DNA from: Syngnathus acus
Lineage: Eukaryota; Chordata; Actinopteri; Syngnathiformes; Syngnathidae
Reading direction: 5' to 3'
DNA: 64,000 bases
Assembly: GCF_901709675.1 (NCBI RefSeq)
Contig: NC_051089.1
Coordinates: forward strand, 14,433,976-14,497,975
Shown: piece after piece, positions 14,803 through 26,110 of the stretch
How positions within the stretch are numbered: position 1 is the stretch's first letter
How the letters are laid out: each line of letters begins with the position of its first letter
Program-made: the position numbers and the translations under genes
Notes under the pieces: generated by a model
Seen by the model: the letters and a program-made list of their open reading frames with translations, nothing else
Databases searched by the model: none
Told to the model about the DNA's origin: nothing

Positions 14803-15059
14803 TATATCAGTCTCCAAGTACTCACTTCACAATGGCAAACTTCAGATCATCTTGCAGTTCCTTAGAACCGTACATTGCGTATGTCGATCTCCTGCATGAA
14901 CTGCAGTGAGTGTTTTCGCTTCCGCCATGTAGACCACACGTTTCTTGCTGAAAAGGAAAAGGGCCTTCCCCAAAATGACTCAGCGTCTCCATACAAGGGA
15001 GCTGAAAATAATGCTTGTCTTTTAAATCCAGTGTCACTAGTGAAATGTGACATCTGGTG

Positions 15060-15310
15060 ACACTTCCTCCCACTGGCCTGATGTCTCAGTGGGGCTGTGG
15101 CAGTGATGTGAGCGCTGGCATTGTGGCCACTGCGAGAGATTTAGGCGAGGGAGACAGCTCATCAAACTGGGGAGCCAGCCAAGTGGAGTGTGACAAATCT
15201 CCATTTACCATCGGCGCACGAGGGCAAGAGTAAAATTAGAAACTCCGCTGCCTCTAACTCCCCGCTGCTAATTCCATTCCGTGCAAATTAATAAATGTTT
15301 GTCCTCCTCC
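15060..15310. promoter_or_regulatory. Candidate conserved non-coding element
   Basis: Even base composition, no repeat signature and no ORF. It contains TAATTCC and AAATTAATAAA words of the kind bound by homeodomain proteins. In human the TLE3-UACA interval is a gene-poor region, so enhancers are plausible here. Not confirmed by alignment. Confidence 0.3.
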
Positions 15311-15845
15311 CTCAAAGTCCACCCCCGCGCTCTCACCCCTCCCTCATCTGTTCTCCTTGACGAATTGCATTATCTCAAGGAAAAGATGCTCATACACTAG
15401 TAATGAGACATTGTTAGGCAAATCCCAAGTCGGTTCCATCATTGTTTATGGAATAATCGCCTGATTATCAGCCTGGGAAGTATGTCGGTGTATGAGCGAG
15501 GGAGGGAGGGAGAGAAAGAGAGACTGCTCTTGGCCTTGGGGAAACATACGACTTGTTTCATTTTGTTTTTCTTCAGTTTCCATTATTGCTGTTTTCTTCT
15601 TGACAAGAATACACTCCTGATAATTTGGCAATGTATTATACAAAGTGACCCAGTTACAGGGAAACAAACAGTATGTTAATGGCCAACTTGTTGTGGTCTC
15701 TTTTCTAACAAGATGTATTTCTCTGTGAAAACCCAACTCATTTTTCTCAGTTTGTTCACTGACAGGACACCTTTGATTGTGATCCTTTGCAAACACAAAG
15801 AGCGGTATACAAAGTAAGTCGAACACTGTTACCCTGGGAACTGGT

Positions 15846-15965
15846 GACAGATTGGGAAAGTGTTTTATATATAATATAGTATTATATATATACATATATA
15901 TACATGTATATATATGTGCATGTGTGTGTGTGTGCGCAAATGCATTCGTACGTTTGTGTGTGTTT
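15846..15965 (+). repeat. Compound AT/TG microsatellite
   Basis: Alternating TA (about 15,866-15,915) passing into TG (15,916-15,936) and a later GTGTGTG. It produces Ile-Tyr/Cys-Val low-complexity ORFs that are not genes. Confidence 0.9.
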
Positions 15966-15979
15966 ATTTTTATTTTTCA

Positions 15980-16440
15980 TTTCGAGGTGGCAAAAATAAG
16001 AAGGATTCATGTCATTCCAGAAATCAATTATTGCCCCTGCAGAGTCAGGGAGCGACAATCACGTTCCATTCTATTGCCTGGAATCTGGGAAATATATTTG
16101 CCGCGGTTGAAACTTGTCATTGGTGTTCATTTCATTTGTGCTGATGATTTGAATTCAACCTCAGGCTCCCAAATGGGCGTCGGTGGGCAGAAGAGCCAAT
16201 CACCTGACAGGAAATAGACCAGTCTGCTGGTGCCTTAATAATTTAATATAAGTTATATTCAAATATTAGTGTTCGCTGTGCTGTTTGTAGACCATCCCTC
16301 GAGCCTCAATAGTTATTAAGGACAGAAATTATATATTCATAACAGAGGATATTGCTGCTTGTTTATTTATAGCTTGGTTGCATATTTTTAGGGATATTTT
16401 GTCCGTGGCCTCCCAGGCTGTCTTTGTCGTGCTCCCTGGT
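15980..16440. promoter_or_regulatory. Candidate conserved non-coding element
   Basis: Contains 'aatcaattattgcccctgcag' near 16,022 and a run rich in TAAT, TTTAT and ATTAAT cores from 16,230 to 16,400. No coding potential. Texture resembles deeply conserved enhancers; inference only. Confidence 0.3.
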
Positions 16441-18370
16441 GCTTTTATACACCTCCCATTCCAACCTTCCAGGAGACGAGGTGAGGGAAAAATTGCAGAA
16501 ATGGCGTAATTTGTTTTTCCACCCCTATTTTTTTTTAGGTTCAACCATAGTCCTCGTATCTCGACTAAGCAAGAAGGATGCCATTCTCTTTTGTCAAGAA
16601 ATGGCAGAACATCCTAGAGAGCTGGCGGCCAACATTATTTGCTGTTGTCAAGGCCTCTTGAGGACACAAATATATCACACTCAGTCGTGCAAAAAACATG
16701 CAAAAATGAATTTGTCATTGCATAGAGATGGCATTCAACGTGTGAAGTGGCATACAAAATGGAACACGTGATTTCTCTCTGATTTGCTTGGGGTCATCCA
16801 AATCCCGGCGCGTACTGAACAAATGGACTGAGACAGCTTGAAGAGGCATCTCGGTCTGTTTGTAAGTGAACTCAGGTGTTGTTTGCGAAAATTTAAGTGC
16901 AAAAACGACCAGTGCTAAAATGATAGAAAAAAGTAGAGTACACGTGAGTGAGTTTGAGAGTTGGGTCAAGGAGCGCTTTGGTGGACGGGTGCAGTCTTTT
17001 TTGTTTTTTTTGTTTCTCATTGGTTCCACATCACATAAACACATCCACAGTATTGAGGCGGTATCCTAATGTAAACTTACAGTGCGCCCACCTTCACACG
17101 CTTTGTAGGTCATTGAATCAAAATGTTGATTTTCCTCCAAGGTGTGATCGAACAGTCCGTGGTCAACGAATCCAAACCAACACTGGAGCAGTTCAGTTGC
17201 TGTCAGAGTGATCTGACACCGATTATTATGACATAAAGTTGCCACAACGCCAGGTGATTAAAAAAATGAACAAATCTAAGACATGCTTCTAAATAGCATC
17301 AATGCATTAAAGGAGGACAGCTTGGTAAGATTTCACTTTGTGCACGTCCACATTTTCTACTGTCAGTCAGGCGTGAGTACATTCGACATCCATCAATGGC
17401 CATAGTCCACCCGTTCATCATCGTCAGTTATTATTTCAAGCTGAACCAAATTGTAATCATCTGTCATTTCATTGTTATTTTACCTGCGCTTCCGTCTACA
17501 ATAGATTACAGTTTGTTACCGCGATTTTAGGACATTAGTAAAGTTCACCGATCGATCCGCCAGCCCGTCATTTGTCAGTACGTCATAGTACAACAGATGA
17601 CAAATCCAATTTGGCTAGATACAATTTGAGTGCACTCAATTGTGTACCTGCATCATACAGGTATTGTGGATGTGTCTTTTTATATCGTGCATTCAAACCA
17701 CTGGATTCAACTATTATGTAAATCATGGGAAGGGCCATCATTTTTCGTGATGCAGAGCAAGAGAGATTTCTGGCACAGCTTGCTCACAGTATGTTTGCAA
17801 CCACTTAAATCACAGCATATTCAGTACACATAGTTAAATCTGTGGTTTGAGAGTGATTAAACGGGTTTAAACGTTTCTAAAAATGGCACCTTGCCAGCAT
17901 TTGTCTTTATTTTTCAAGTCTGAGCCTCTTGGTTATGCTGTGCAAGATAGTTGGACTTCAAAAGCTTTAAGTTGGCTCAATATTGATGACTCAATCAGCG
18001 AGGGTCAGTAGGTTTAGGAGGAGAGGGATGCCTGAGCAGAACTTAATCTCATTCGTCCTTTAAGTGAAGGATTTGGGATGAATAAGCAGGTGCAGGAAAG
18101 CTATTACCCGACCACCTTCCTGAGTTTGTCATCCACCAAGGGCGGAAGAGCCTGGAAGTGTGCCCAACCGCTCGGCCATCGGTGCTTCGAAATAACTTCG
18201 TTCTATGGCTCCACATGTCCTCAGCACTGCAAACTTTTGTGCCGGTACACCATATGAAGTAAATTACGGGATTGTTTTTACCTCATCTAATATGCATACG
18301 AGCTGGTGTTTTAGAACCGCCTGGACAAGTAAATAACAAATAAAGAAAAAAAACTTGCTATACTTCTAAA
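16441..18370. other. Intergenic, nothing recognised
   Basis: ORFs up to 115 codons (16,424-16,771 plus) show no family likeness. No repeat family recognised. Confidence 0.4.
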
Positions 18371-18629
18371 AAGTTACTGCTTGTTTTTTTTCCCTGTTGA
18401 GAGAAGCGCGCAATGCAATGCGGATAGTAGTTATACATGCGTTAGTACATTCATGCTTAGCACATTTCGCAGGGGTGGGGAGTCGAACCCTAAATCTGAG
18501 GTGTTCGAGCGCAGCGACGGAACCACTCGTAAAACGTGGCGAGCTCGGCGGTCAACCCGCTTTCACTTCGAGTCATTCTTATCCGTTCAGTATTGTGTTC
18601 CGCACGCGTTGGGTATGTACAAAATAGTG

Positions 18630-19010
18630 TTGGCTCGTGAGTGAACGATTCGTTCAATAGAAGGAATTTTTTTCAGTGAACGAGAGTGAACGAATCACTT
18701 CCTAAAGTTTTTTCATTTCATATTACTTCAACCAGTAGATGTCCGTAATGTGCATTGAACCTGGTGCCACCTCGCCGTAAAACAAAACGAAGAAGAAAAT
18801 GACGTAACTTCCCGTTCACGAACGAGTCGTGAATTGCATTTCCCGTTCGCCAACTGAACGGGTCTGTGAGTGAACGAGTCAGTGATTTGCATTTGCAGTT
18901 CATCGCGAGAACGGATCAGTTATGGAAAGAATCCTGACTTTCCCGTTCGCGAACGAGTTAATGGGTGAACTGCCTTCCCGTGCATCAACGGATCAGTCAG
19001 TGAACGTGTT
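18630..19010. repeat. GAACGA-motif degenerate tandem array
   Basis: GAACGA or its complement TCGTTC recurs many times, with palindromes GAACGATTCGTTC (18,643-18,655) and CGTTCGCGAACG (18,944-18,955). Segments starting CCCGTTC or near variants recur roughly every 30-60 bp. A further copy of the motif at 19,700-19,710 (CGCGAACGAAC) suggests the array and the TA-rich sequence to its right belong to one larger element. No coding capacity. Confidence 0.6.
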
Positions 19011-19324
19011 GCGTCTCCCTCCTGGCGTGAACTATGTCAGCCAGAATGTACATTTACGATTTGCCAAGGAAAGAAAGAACCACTCACTGAAGCACCACTT
19101 CTGTTATGCACGTTTTCTCCAAGCTAACAGCTAACTTTATTGTATGAAGGGATGCGCCGTTATGCAACAATGGGGAGATTATGCTTCTCTTTGGGTAATC
19201 TTGATTTTATAACACTTATAGTAGTTTTTAAATAACGTGTATGCATATATTAGCCTAAATATTGTTATCCAATATATCTACTGCAATTTCACATTGGACT
19301 GCTGGTTTGAAATTTACTTTTAAA

Positions 19325-19325
<1 letters not shown>

Positions 19326-19378
<53 letters not shown>

Positions 19379-19379
19379 A
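19326..19379 (+). repeat. (TA)n followed by poly-T
   Basis: ATATAT repeat of about 38 bp followed by a run of T; seen directly. Confidence 0.95.
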
Positions 19380-19972
19380 AATAAACATTTATGTTAAAAC
19401 TTGTCTGGTGTTTTATTCCTTGTTTTTATACTCGCCAATTAAAACATGAAAATCAGACATTTGGTTAACTGCTTTATATGACAATATGTGTTTTATGTTA
19501 TGTGAGTTGGTGTCCCCCAAAATAACAAATGTCGGCATAACGGATTTTTTTTTTCAACCTTTTATTCAAACACAAACACATTTGGTGCAATAACACCATC
19601 AACTACAGTCCAACAAATACAAAATTAAAACATCAATGTCGGCATAACGTGTGTCGGCTGGCATAGCAGCAACGCTGTCTGTCACTCACTCGTGAATCTT
19701 CGCGAACGAACCTGAAAATGGCGGCGTACCTAATAGCGTGTCCGAATGACGTCACAGATCAAACAGCCAATCAGAAAGTGGGGGTGAGGGCGGGTGTGGC
19801 ACTTTTCACTTTCATTTAATCTTTGACCATGATTTTTCCCTAATGAAGTGGCCTGTTATTAGGTACACCAGAAAATGGCGGTGTACCTAATGGAGTGTCC
19901 GAGTGACGTCACAGATCCAACAGCCAATCAGAAAGTGGGGGTGAGGGCAGGTGTGGCACTTTTCACTTAAAC

Positions 19973-20175
19973 CAGGGGTGTCGACCTCCAGTCCTCGAGG
20001 GGCCGCGTTCCAATATGTTTTCCAAGTTACCCTCGTTAAACACACCTGTGTGAAAAGATTTTGGTCATTTTTACGTTCTACAGGAGCTAAAACTTTTCAC
20101 GCAGGTGCACTTAACGAGGGAATCTTGGAAAACATGTTGGAATGCGGCCCCGAGGACTAGAGCTTGACACCTGTG
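19973..20175 (+). mobile_element. hAT-like palindromic MITE (array copy 1)
   Basis: Begins CAGGGGTGTCGACCTCCAGT and ends with its complement-like TGACACCTGTG. The body is an imperfect palindrome (CCTCGAGGGGCCGC ... GCGGCCCCGAGG; ACCTGTGTGAAAAG ... CTTTTCACGCAGGT). The CAGGGGTG end is typical of hAT elements. No clear 8-bp duplication. Confidence 0.7.
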
Positions 20176-20329
20176 ACCTTTGACCATGATATTTCCCTAA
20201 TAAAGTGGCCTGTTATTAGGTACACTTGAAAATGGCGGCGTACCTAATGGTGTGTCCGAGTGACATCACAGATCAAACAGCCAATCAGAAAGTGGGGGTG
20301 AGGGCGGGTGTGGCACTTTTCACTTAAAC

Positions 20330-20531
20330 CAGGGGTGTCGACCTCCAGTCCTCGAGGGGCCGCGTTCCAATATGTTTTCCAAGTTACCCTCGTTAAACAC
20401 ACCTGCGTGAAAAGTTCAGTTCATTTTCACGTTCGGCAGGAGCCTAACTTTTCACACAGGTGCACTTAACGAGGGAATCTTGGAAAACATGTTGGAATGC
20501 GGCCCCCGAGGACTGGAGTTTGACACCGCTG
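20330..20531 (+). mobile_element. hAT-like palindromic MITE (array copy 2)
   Basis: Same element as at 19,973, offset 357 bp, with the same termini (CAGGGGTGTCG ... GACACCGCTG). Its left flank matches copy 1 (GGCACTTTTCACTTAAAC) but its right flank differs, so the array ends inside or just after this copy. Confidence 0.7.
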
Positions 20532-20699
20532 CCCTAGTTTATATAGATTTTTGTTTTGTCCAGAACTTGTCTATATTCAAAATCTGTGAATAATACATTT
20601 TCACATTTCACATGAAAAAATTTCACATCAGTTAGGTTGTCCTCAGACGAGCTTCCATGTAAAGCTATACATTGCTAGTCATGACAGTGGGGCGCAGCT

Positions 20700-20857
20700 C
20701 CTCATAGTATCCGCAATCCAACCCTTAATGCTGAGTGTCATGCAGGGAGGCATCGGGTTTCATTTTATAGTCTTTTGGTATGACTCGGCCGGGGATCGAA
20801 CCCACAACCTCCCAGTCTCGGGGTGGACACTCGTACCACAAGGCCACTGGAGCTGGT
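20700..20857 (-). mobile_element. tRNA-derived SINE
   Basis: On the minus strand the 5' head contains a pol III A-box-like TGGTACGAGTGT (20,827-20,838) and a B box GGTTCGATCCC (20,792-20,802), then 'ggccgagtcataccaaaag' and 'tgacactcagcattaaggg', as in a common acanthomorph SINE. It is a repeat, not a functional tRNA gene: there is no acceptor-stem pairing. Confidence 0.7.
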
Positions 20858-20878
20858 TGAAAAAGAAAAAAAAAAATT

Positions 20879-21090
20879 GGGCAGTACGGTGTTGCACTGG
20901 ATAGCACGCCTCAGATCAGAGGTGCAGGGTTCCATTCTGGCTTCAGTCAGTGTGGCGTTTGCATATTCTCCCCGTGCCTGTGTGGGTTTCCTCTCACTTA
21001 CCAAAGACATGCGTGTGAGTGTGAATGGTTTGTCTCCGTGTGCGCTGTGATTGGCTGGCGAGCAACCCTACCGCCCAGAGATTGAAACCC
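20879..21090 (+). mobile_element. SINE-like interspersed repeat
   Basis: Starts GCAGTACGGTGTTGCACTGG, with a tRNA-like head (B-box-like GGGTTCCATTC) followed by 'tttgcatattctccccgtgcc', 'tgtgggtttcctc' and 'gtgattggctggcgagcaac', the order of a very abundant fish repeat. Diverged by substitutions and small deletions. Confidence 0.65.
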
Positions 21091-21751
21091 CAAGAAGTAG
21101 GTCTCAGTTTCAAAGAGGTTGATGACCCTTCATTTAAAGTGAATTTCAACAGATTGTGATACTGTTGTTGAGACTGAGAACCGCAAAAATATGACACGTT
21201 CAAGTTCAGCTGTACTTGAAAAATTGGCTTCTTTTTTTCTACCATGTAAACATTCTGTTGTGGTCCTCCAGCCAATTGGGCTTCTGTTCTTGAATGTTGC
21301 TTTTTGGCTGATGTCGTTTTGTTTGTAATAAAGTCATACAGGTTACCATTAAAGTACTCTGAAAAAAAATACTGACTTTGTTTTCTTTCATCAAGTGGAT
21401 GCCCAAAATATATTCATCTGAATCCATATACATTTTAAAAATAGATTGCCGACATAGTCTCCATAGATGTGTACAGTAATACTGAGAGTTTAATGTAGCT
21501 TAATGATAGTAAACTGGAATCACTTGTCAGTAGATGTATAGTCTTTTAAGTCTAATATATATATAGTATTAAAATGTATCTGTAACCAGATGATTTCATA
21601 AAACCATTTAGTACATTAAGATATTTTATTTTGATATTTTCGAAGATTGAGGTGGGCATGGAGAGATGTGCATGAGAATTATCATTACGATTGGTTGTAG
21701 TTTTCTAACATTAAGCCAGGTTGGCTTTTTCTCTATAGTGAGCATCTGCGA

Positions 21752-21840
21752 CAGTGGTGTCAAACATAAGGCCCATGGGCGATAACTGGCCAGCAGAGGG
21801 CCCAATTCAATCTGCAGGATGAATGCAAGAAAAACAAGTC
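21752..21840 (+). mobile_element. hAT-like element terminal fragment
   Basis: CAGTGGTGTCAAACATAAGG followed by 'cccatgggcgataactggcc' resembles the end of a common fish hAT-type repeat and shares its first bases with the MITEs at 19,973 and 20,330. The other end is missing. Confidence 0.45.
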
Positions 21841-21849
21841 TTAGGTTTT

Positions 21850-23480
21850 TTTCTTTAATAAAATGCAATTCCTACAACATCCGATTGGAGTGCACTATTT
21901 ATGTCAGGGTCAACCAGTGCACCGTCGCTTGTCACATGCTCTCAATGTGTATAGCCAAACAAATGTATACTTGACTCATACAATTGTATCTTTTTCATGG
22001 TATCACATTTTTGCAGATTTGTGTACATTCCATAAGGTTGTAAGAAAACAACATCACACAATACACCCAACTCCTACATGAGCTTCCTATGCCAGAGTAC
22101 TTTATCAGATACGAATAAAACATGGGAAAATAATTAACACCATTGTCAAAGCAATATCTTTAATGAGAACACAGTTCCACGGAGAATAAACGCAGAGTTT
22201 GCCCGAAGCAATTAAGATTGAGGCAGACAAACACTTTTAAGAGCTTTCACTGAGGAGGAGGCCAAATGCACAGCTTATGATGTTTGTTGATTTGAAGCCA
22301 CGTGCTTTTTACTACAGTGTCAAATCAAATTTATTACCACTGTGACAGACTAGTGTTGTCAGTCGCTTTATTGCAGACTACTGAATACCATTTAGCCTAA
22401 TCCATGTTGACGAGTGTCAAATACCACACTGTGACATCAAAAGAGGTTACCATATAAGACATTTTTTTTCCTCCAAATTGTTATTCAAAGGTCGCTTTGG
22501 GATCTTCTGCTCTTTTCCTCATTTTTACAACGCTACTAATGTACATTTGCAGTTATAGTTTTTTCGTTTGATTTTGTGTTTATGCTTAAGATAGACTGAA
22601 TAATAAAACGATCCACTCTGTGACACTGGCTGATTTCCACATTATTTTATTGAGTACATAATTTATTTTCATAAAAGAATTTCACGTGTTCCAGGCTCAA
22701 ACTGTCACCATCACACAACCTTTATTAGCTGTCGATGTGAAGTTTTGTGTAACCATTAAAATAAACTTTCATAAAACACTTTAAATTTAGAAGTGTAGAT
22801 TATAAAGTACATGCAAATTAAAACACCCAAAGATGCCTGCCTCACATGACAAGTGCAAATACCCTTCAAACTGGGATTTGCTTGTTAAAATCAATTTGCA
22901 CATGTAATTGTCAATGTTTTTCTTCATGTTTTTCTCCAAGTACTTTGCTAAATTCACAAATCCCCAAAACATGCTTCTACATTGGGCTAAATGTGACCAT
23001 TATCACACCTCTGTGATCAGTCTTATTAGGATTATGCTGAATGAATATCCTGTAGTAAGGAATGTTTTAAGAATGATTTTCTTTCCCAACTTGCAGGGAA
23101 AATGGCCTTCCTAAATTTTATACCTGTTCAACTCATTCGACTAATTCGGAAACCAGCAGCTCTTGGAAACAAATAGCAGAGCAAATATAGTATTAAAACA
23201 AGCTAACAATTAGCCTCGCTTGTTTAATGTCTTTGTCTATTATTACTATTACTGTATTATTACAGATTCACTACGGCATCATAGTGTAGGCCTACCACAG
23301 ATATAAATTGCTCTTGGACACCAACGCCGTGGTAGCCAAGACACAGCGGTCACAATGTAATCGAGCAAGCCATCCTTTGAAATATCCTTTTAATCATATA
23401 TCATGTATGCAGATTTGTGGAGCACAACAGCAGGCCCATTTCGCATTAATGGTGAAACAAGGGGAAATGAATAGTTACTT
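21850..23480. other. Intergenic, nothing recognised
   Basis: AT-rich DNA without ORFs of interest or known repeats. Confidence 0.4.
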
Positions 23481-23720
23481 GACTCAATAGATGAATAATT
23501 TACGAGTTAAAGAGCACATTCATTAATGACCTCAATAAAGCACCATCAGTACACACATATTCTTAGCGAGCAGTTATTTGCATTCCTGATAGCAAGCATA
23601 TTCTTTGCAAAACATAGGAAATGCTGATTTCCCTGAATAGTATTAAGTGTAAAAACCCTCAGGCACTGTGCCTAATTGGTCCCGACATTACTTTTTATAT
23701 CCCTTGATCATTTGTTGGTA
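23481..23720. promoter_or_regulatory. Candidate conserved non-coding element with POU octamer
   Basis: Contains a perfect octamer ATTTGCAT (23,576-23,583), plus ATTAATGACC and TAATTTACGAG. No repeat or coding signal. Inference from texture and site content. Confidence 0.3.
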
Positions 23721-25189
23721 TAAATATACTCGGATATGAGTGAGTTTACAGACCAGGTCGTGTTTATTGAAAGATGAGTTGCTTTACGTTATCATACTTT
23801 AGTTTTATATTTAATAGATAAAGCTACACTGTATTATTATGACATTCAGAATTTGCTTTGTTGCACTGTTCGCTATTCTGCTTTGGATATAATCTATTTA
23901 GATGTTGCAGTAATGATTACAAGTGATCCTGGAGGTAAACAGGAGTCAAATCTGTGGGATGGAGGAATGGAATCATTCCGGCTAGCAACTCTGGGGGCAT
24001 AGAAAGCATAAACACGGGAAATTATTCATAGCCTCAAAGCTGTGTTCTTCACAGGCTTGGCACTAACATGGAACCAACGGGAACAAAAACACACACACGC
24101 ACACAGACACACAATCTCACACTCTTGCTCGTCTTTGTGCAGCAAGCACAGGAGCGACGTCTCTGGAGTGCAGCTCAGACTTCCACTCTGCTCAATATTG
24201 CATGAGCCTGCGCGAAAGTCGAACCCGGCCTTTTGTTTTAGTTAAGCGGCAAAATAAATAGAGCATAGCTGTGGCATCATAGGAACAATTAAATAAAACA
24301 GCAGAAAGAGGTTTTACCAGACACTGTAGCGCTAATCACGTTTTGTAGCGTCGGAGTAGCAATACAATTACTTCAAAGCCGTTTAGTAACTGTAAACTAA
24401 AAGCCTGTGAAAAGAGCGAGACAATGCACATATTTTCAGTTAATGAGTGTCACGAGCCTTGTGTATGCTTTCCTGTGATGCCATTGAGTGGGTGTTTTCG
24501 GAAGATTCCTCAAACCGCATGAGGGACAACTGAAATAATAACTGATGCAAAAAATCGGATTTGGAGAAGGATTTATTTCGTTCTGCATCAGGACCGGTGG
24601 GTCTGCCTCCATTTTCTTAAAGCTCGTCGGTCTGTGCCAAAGGCTTTCATCATACAATACTAATCATGCATACATTGATGCAAGAGTGCAATTTTGGTGT
24701 GTTTCTCTGAAGATTTACACGTAAGCACTCGCACAAAGGAATGGCTTCCAACAAACTTTGGTAATTAAGAACCTATCGACTCATGTTATTCCTTTGTTTG
24801 TAACCATGGGCAGGTTTAACGCAATAAGTTCTACGTCACTGTTTTTTCTCAAGAAGACATTCAGGCAGCATCTAACCAAGGTGTGTTATGCCTCTGATGC
24901 TACCTTGGAAAAAAACACATTTTTTAACAGGTGGTATAAAAAAGGCTAAAGAATGCACCAATGCAAAGAGCCATAATTGAAGGGAACCAGGATGAAATAT
25001 GCAGTAAGAAGTCGTCTGGGAAGTATGGAGCAGTTAAAACGTCGCTAAATGGTGCACAAAACGGTGTGTTTAGTGACACTTTGTTAGTCTGCATTAGTAT
25101 TTAGATCTTTGAAAAGCATCCTTGACGAAATCGATGCTGATTACTCTACAAGGGACGGCACTCCACCGCAGTTAGACACCCATTAGCCG
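23721..25189. other. Intergenic with CA-rich tract
   Basis: A CA-rich stretch lies at about 24,088-24,115. ORFs here are short and unconvincing. Confidence 0.4.
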
Positions 25190-25560
25190 AGACATACATC
25201 ATCTCCATCAATTAATTGTATTTGCACCAAAGCAGATGCAACAAGTGCATAATTAGGGCTGTAATTAAGCTGCAAAAAATACAATCCCTGCCACATGAGC
25301 ACCTTTGGAACTATGACTGCTCGCTCCATTAGCAGATGCTGTAAGCTTATTAATCATCGAACAGGCAATTAGCAAGCTGTTAGCATTGGCAGCTGGTACG
25401 TAAATATATTCCTGGCTTAATATCCTCCTCAGATAATAAAGGAAACATTATGAAAATGAGCTTTGCCACCATGTGAGTGATCTATGCCATTAATTGCGTT
25501 TCACTGTCGAAAGTGTTCGGATTGGGCCAATGGCACGGAGACTGCCGGAACGAAAGTAGC
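25190..25560. promoter_or_regulatory. Candidate conserved enhancer, homeodomain-site rich
   Basis: Clusters of TAATTA/AATTAG cores (CAATTAATTG near 25,209, ATAATTAGGG, GTAATTAAGC, CATTAATTGCG) with low repeat content and no ORF. This is the most enhancer-like block by eye in the left half. Needs cross-species alignment. Confidence 0.35.
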
Positions 25561-25601
25561 AAGCAGCCTGCATGACAATTTATGGGGTGTTCAAATGCTC
25601 C

Positions 25602-25632
25602 CCCCCCAGCCCCCCCCCCCCGCCCCGCCCCC
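25602..25632 (+). repeat. C-rich homopurine/homopyrimidine tract
   Basis: Nearly pure C with scattered A/G, seen directly; explains the Pro-rich and Gly-rich ORFs on both strands here. Confidence 0.9.
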
Positions 25633-25979
25633 ATCCCTTCTGTCACTTCTTGAGGGTTGCAGAGATGAACTGGGGGACTTGTCATGTGCGAGCATTACAC
25701 GTTGACCAAAGACAAAAAAATAGCTGCATAATAAGAGGTCGGTCATTTTCCATTGGTTGGTACACACGTCTTCATAGCTGCACCATAAAAAAACAAGCCA
25801 GGGTTGTTTTGGCAATCTACTGCACAATTTATTGCACTAGCTTGCTAATGACACTTGGGCTCGGCATCCATCAAAGCAATGTGCATGAAGCCTGAGCCAA
25901 CATGTAGCTTCCCTTTTGGTCTTGGCTGCTAATCTATGCAGTGCAGGCACACAGAAGCTATTACATTTCTGAATACATG

Positions 25980-26110
25980 ATGAGGCTCACAGCTAATTCT
26001 CCTCTCCACACCAAGGGGAGCTTGGAGGACGAGAGGCGCCATAATTGAAGCCAGGAGGGAGATTGTCATCTATTGACATGCATTTGAGGCTTTTAATCAG
26101 GTAGTCGTGT
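25980..26110. promoter_or_regulatory. Candidate conserved non-coding block
   Basis: 'gaggcgccataattgaagcc' and 'gcatttgaggcttttaatcag' in a repeat-free context. Weak, texture-based call. Confidence 0.22.

Larger units (their letters stand above)
19714..20531 (+). repeat. Three-unit tandem array with and without an hAT-like MITE
   Basis: A unit beginning GAAAATGGCGG, with GTGACGTCACAGATC (varied) and GCCAATCAGAAAGTGGGGGT, starts at 19,714, 19,871 and 20,228. The first interval is 157 bp and the second 357 bp; the 200-bp difference is the MITE at 19,973-20,175. Unit 3 carries a second copy of the MITE at 20,330-20,531. Unit 1 thus preserves the element-free state. Confidence 0.85.

Noticed and set aside
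15446-15895. 149-codon minus-strand ORF
   Set aside because: Begins in an AT microsatellite, no family likeness, and the opposite strand is equally open.
20700-21090. tRNA-like A and B boxes
   Set aside because: Heads of SINEs: no acceptor-stem pairing or anticodon arm, and followed by SINE body sequence. Not tRNA genes.
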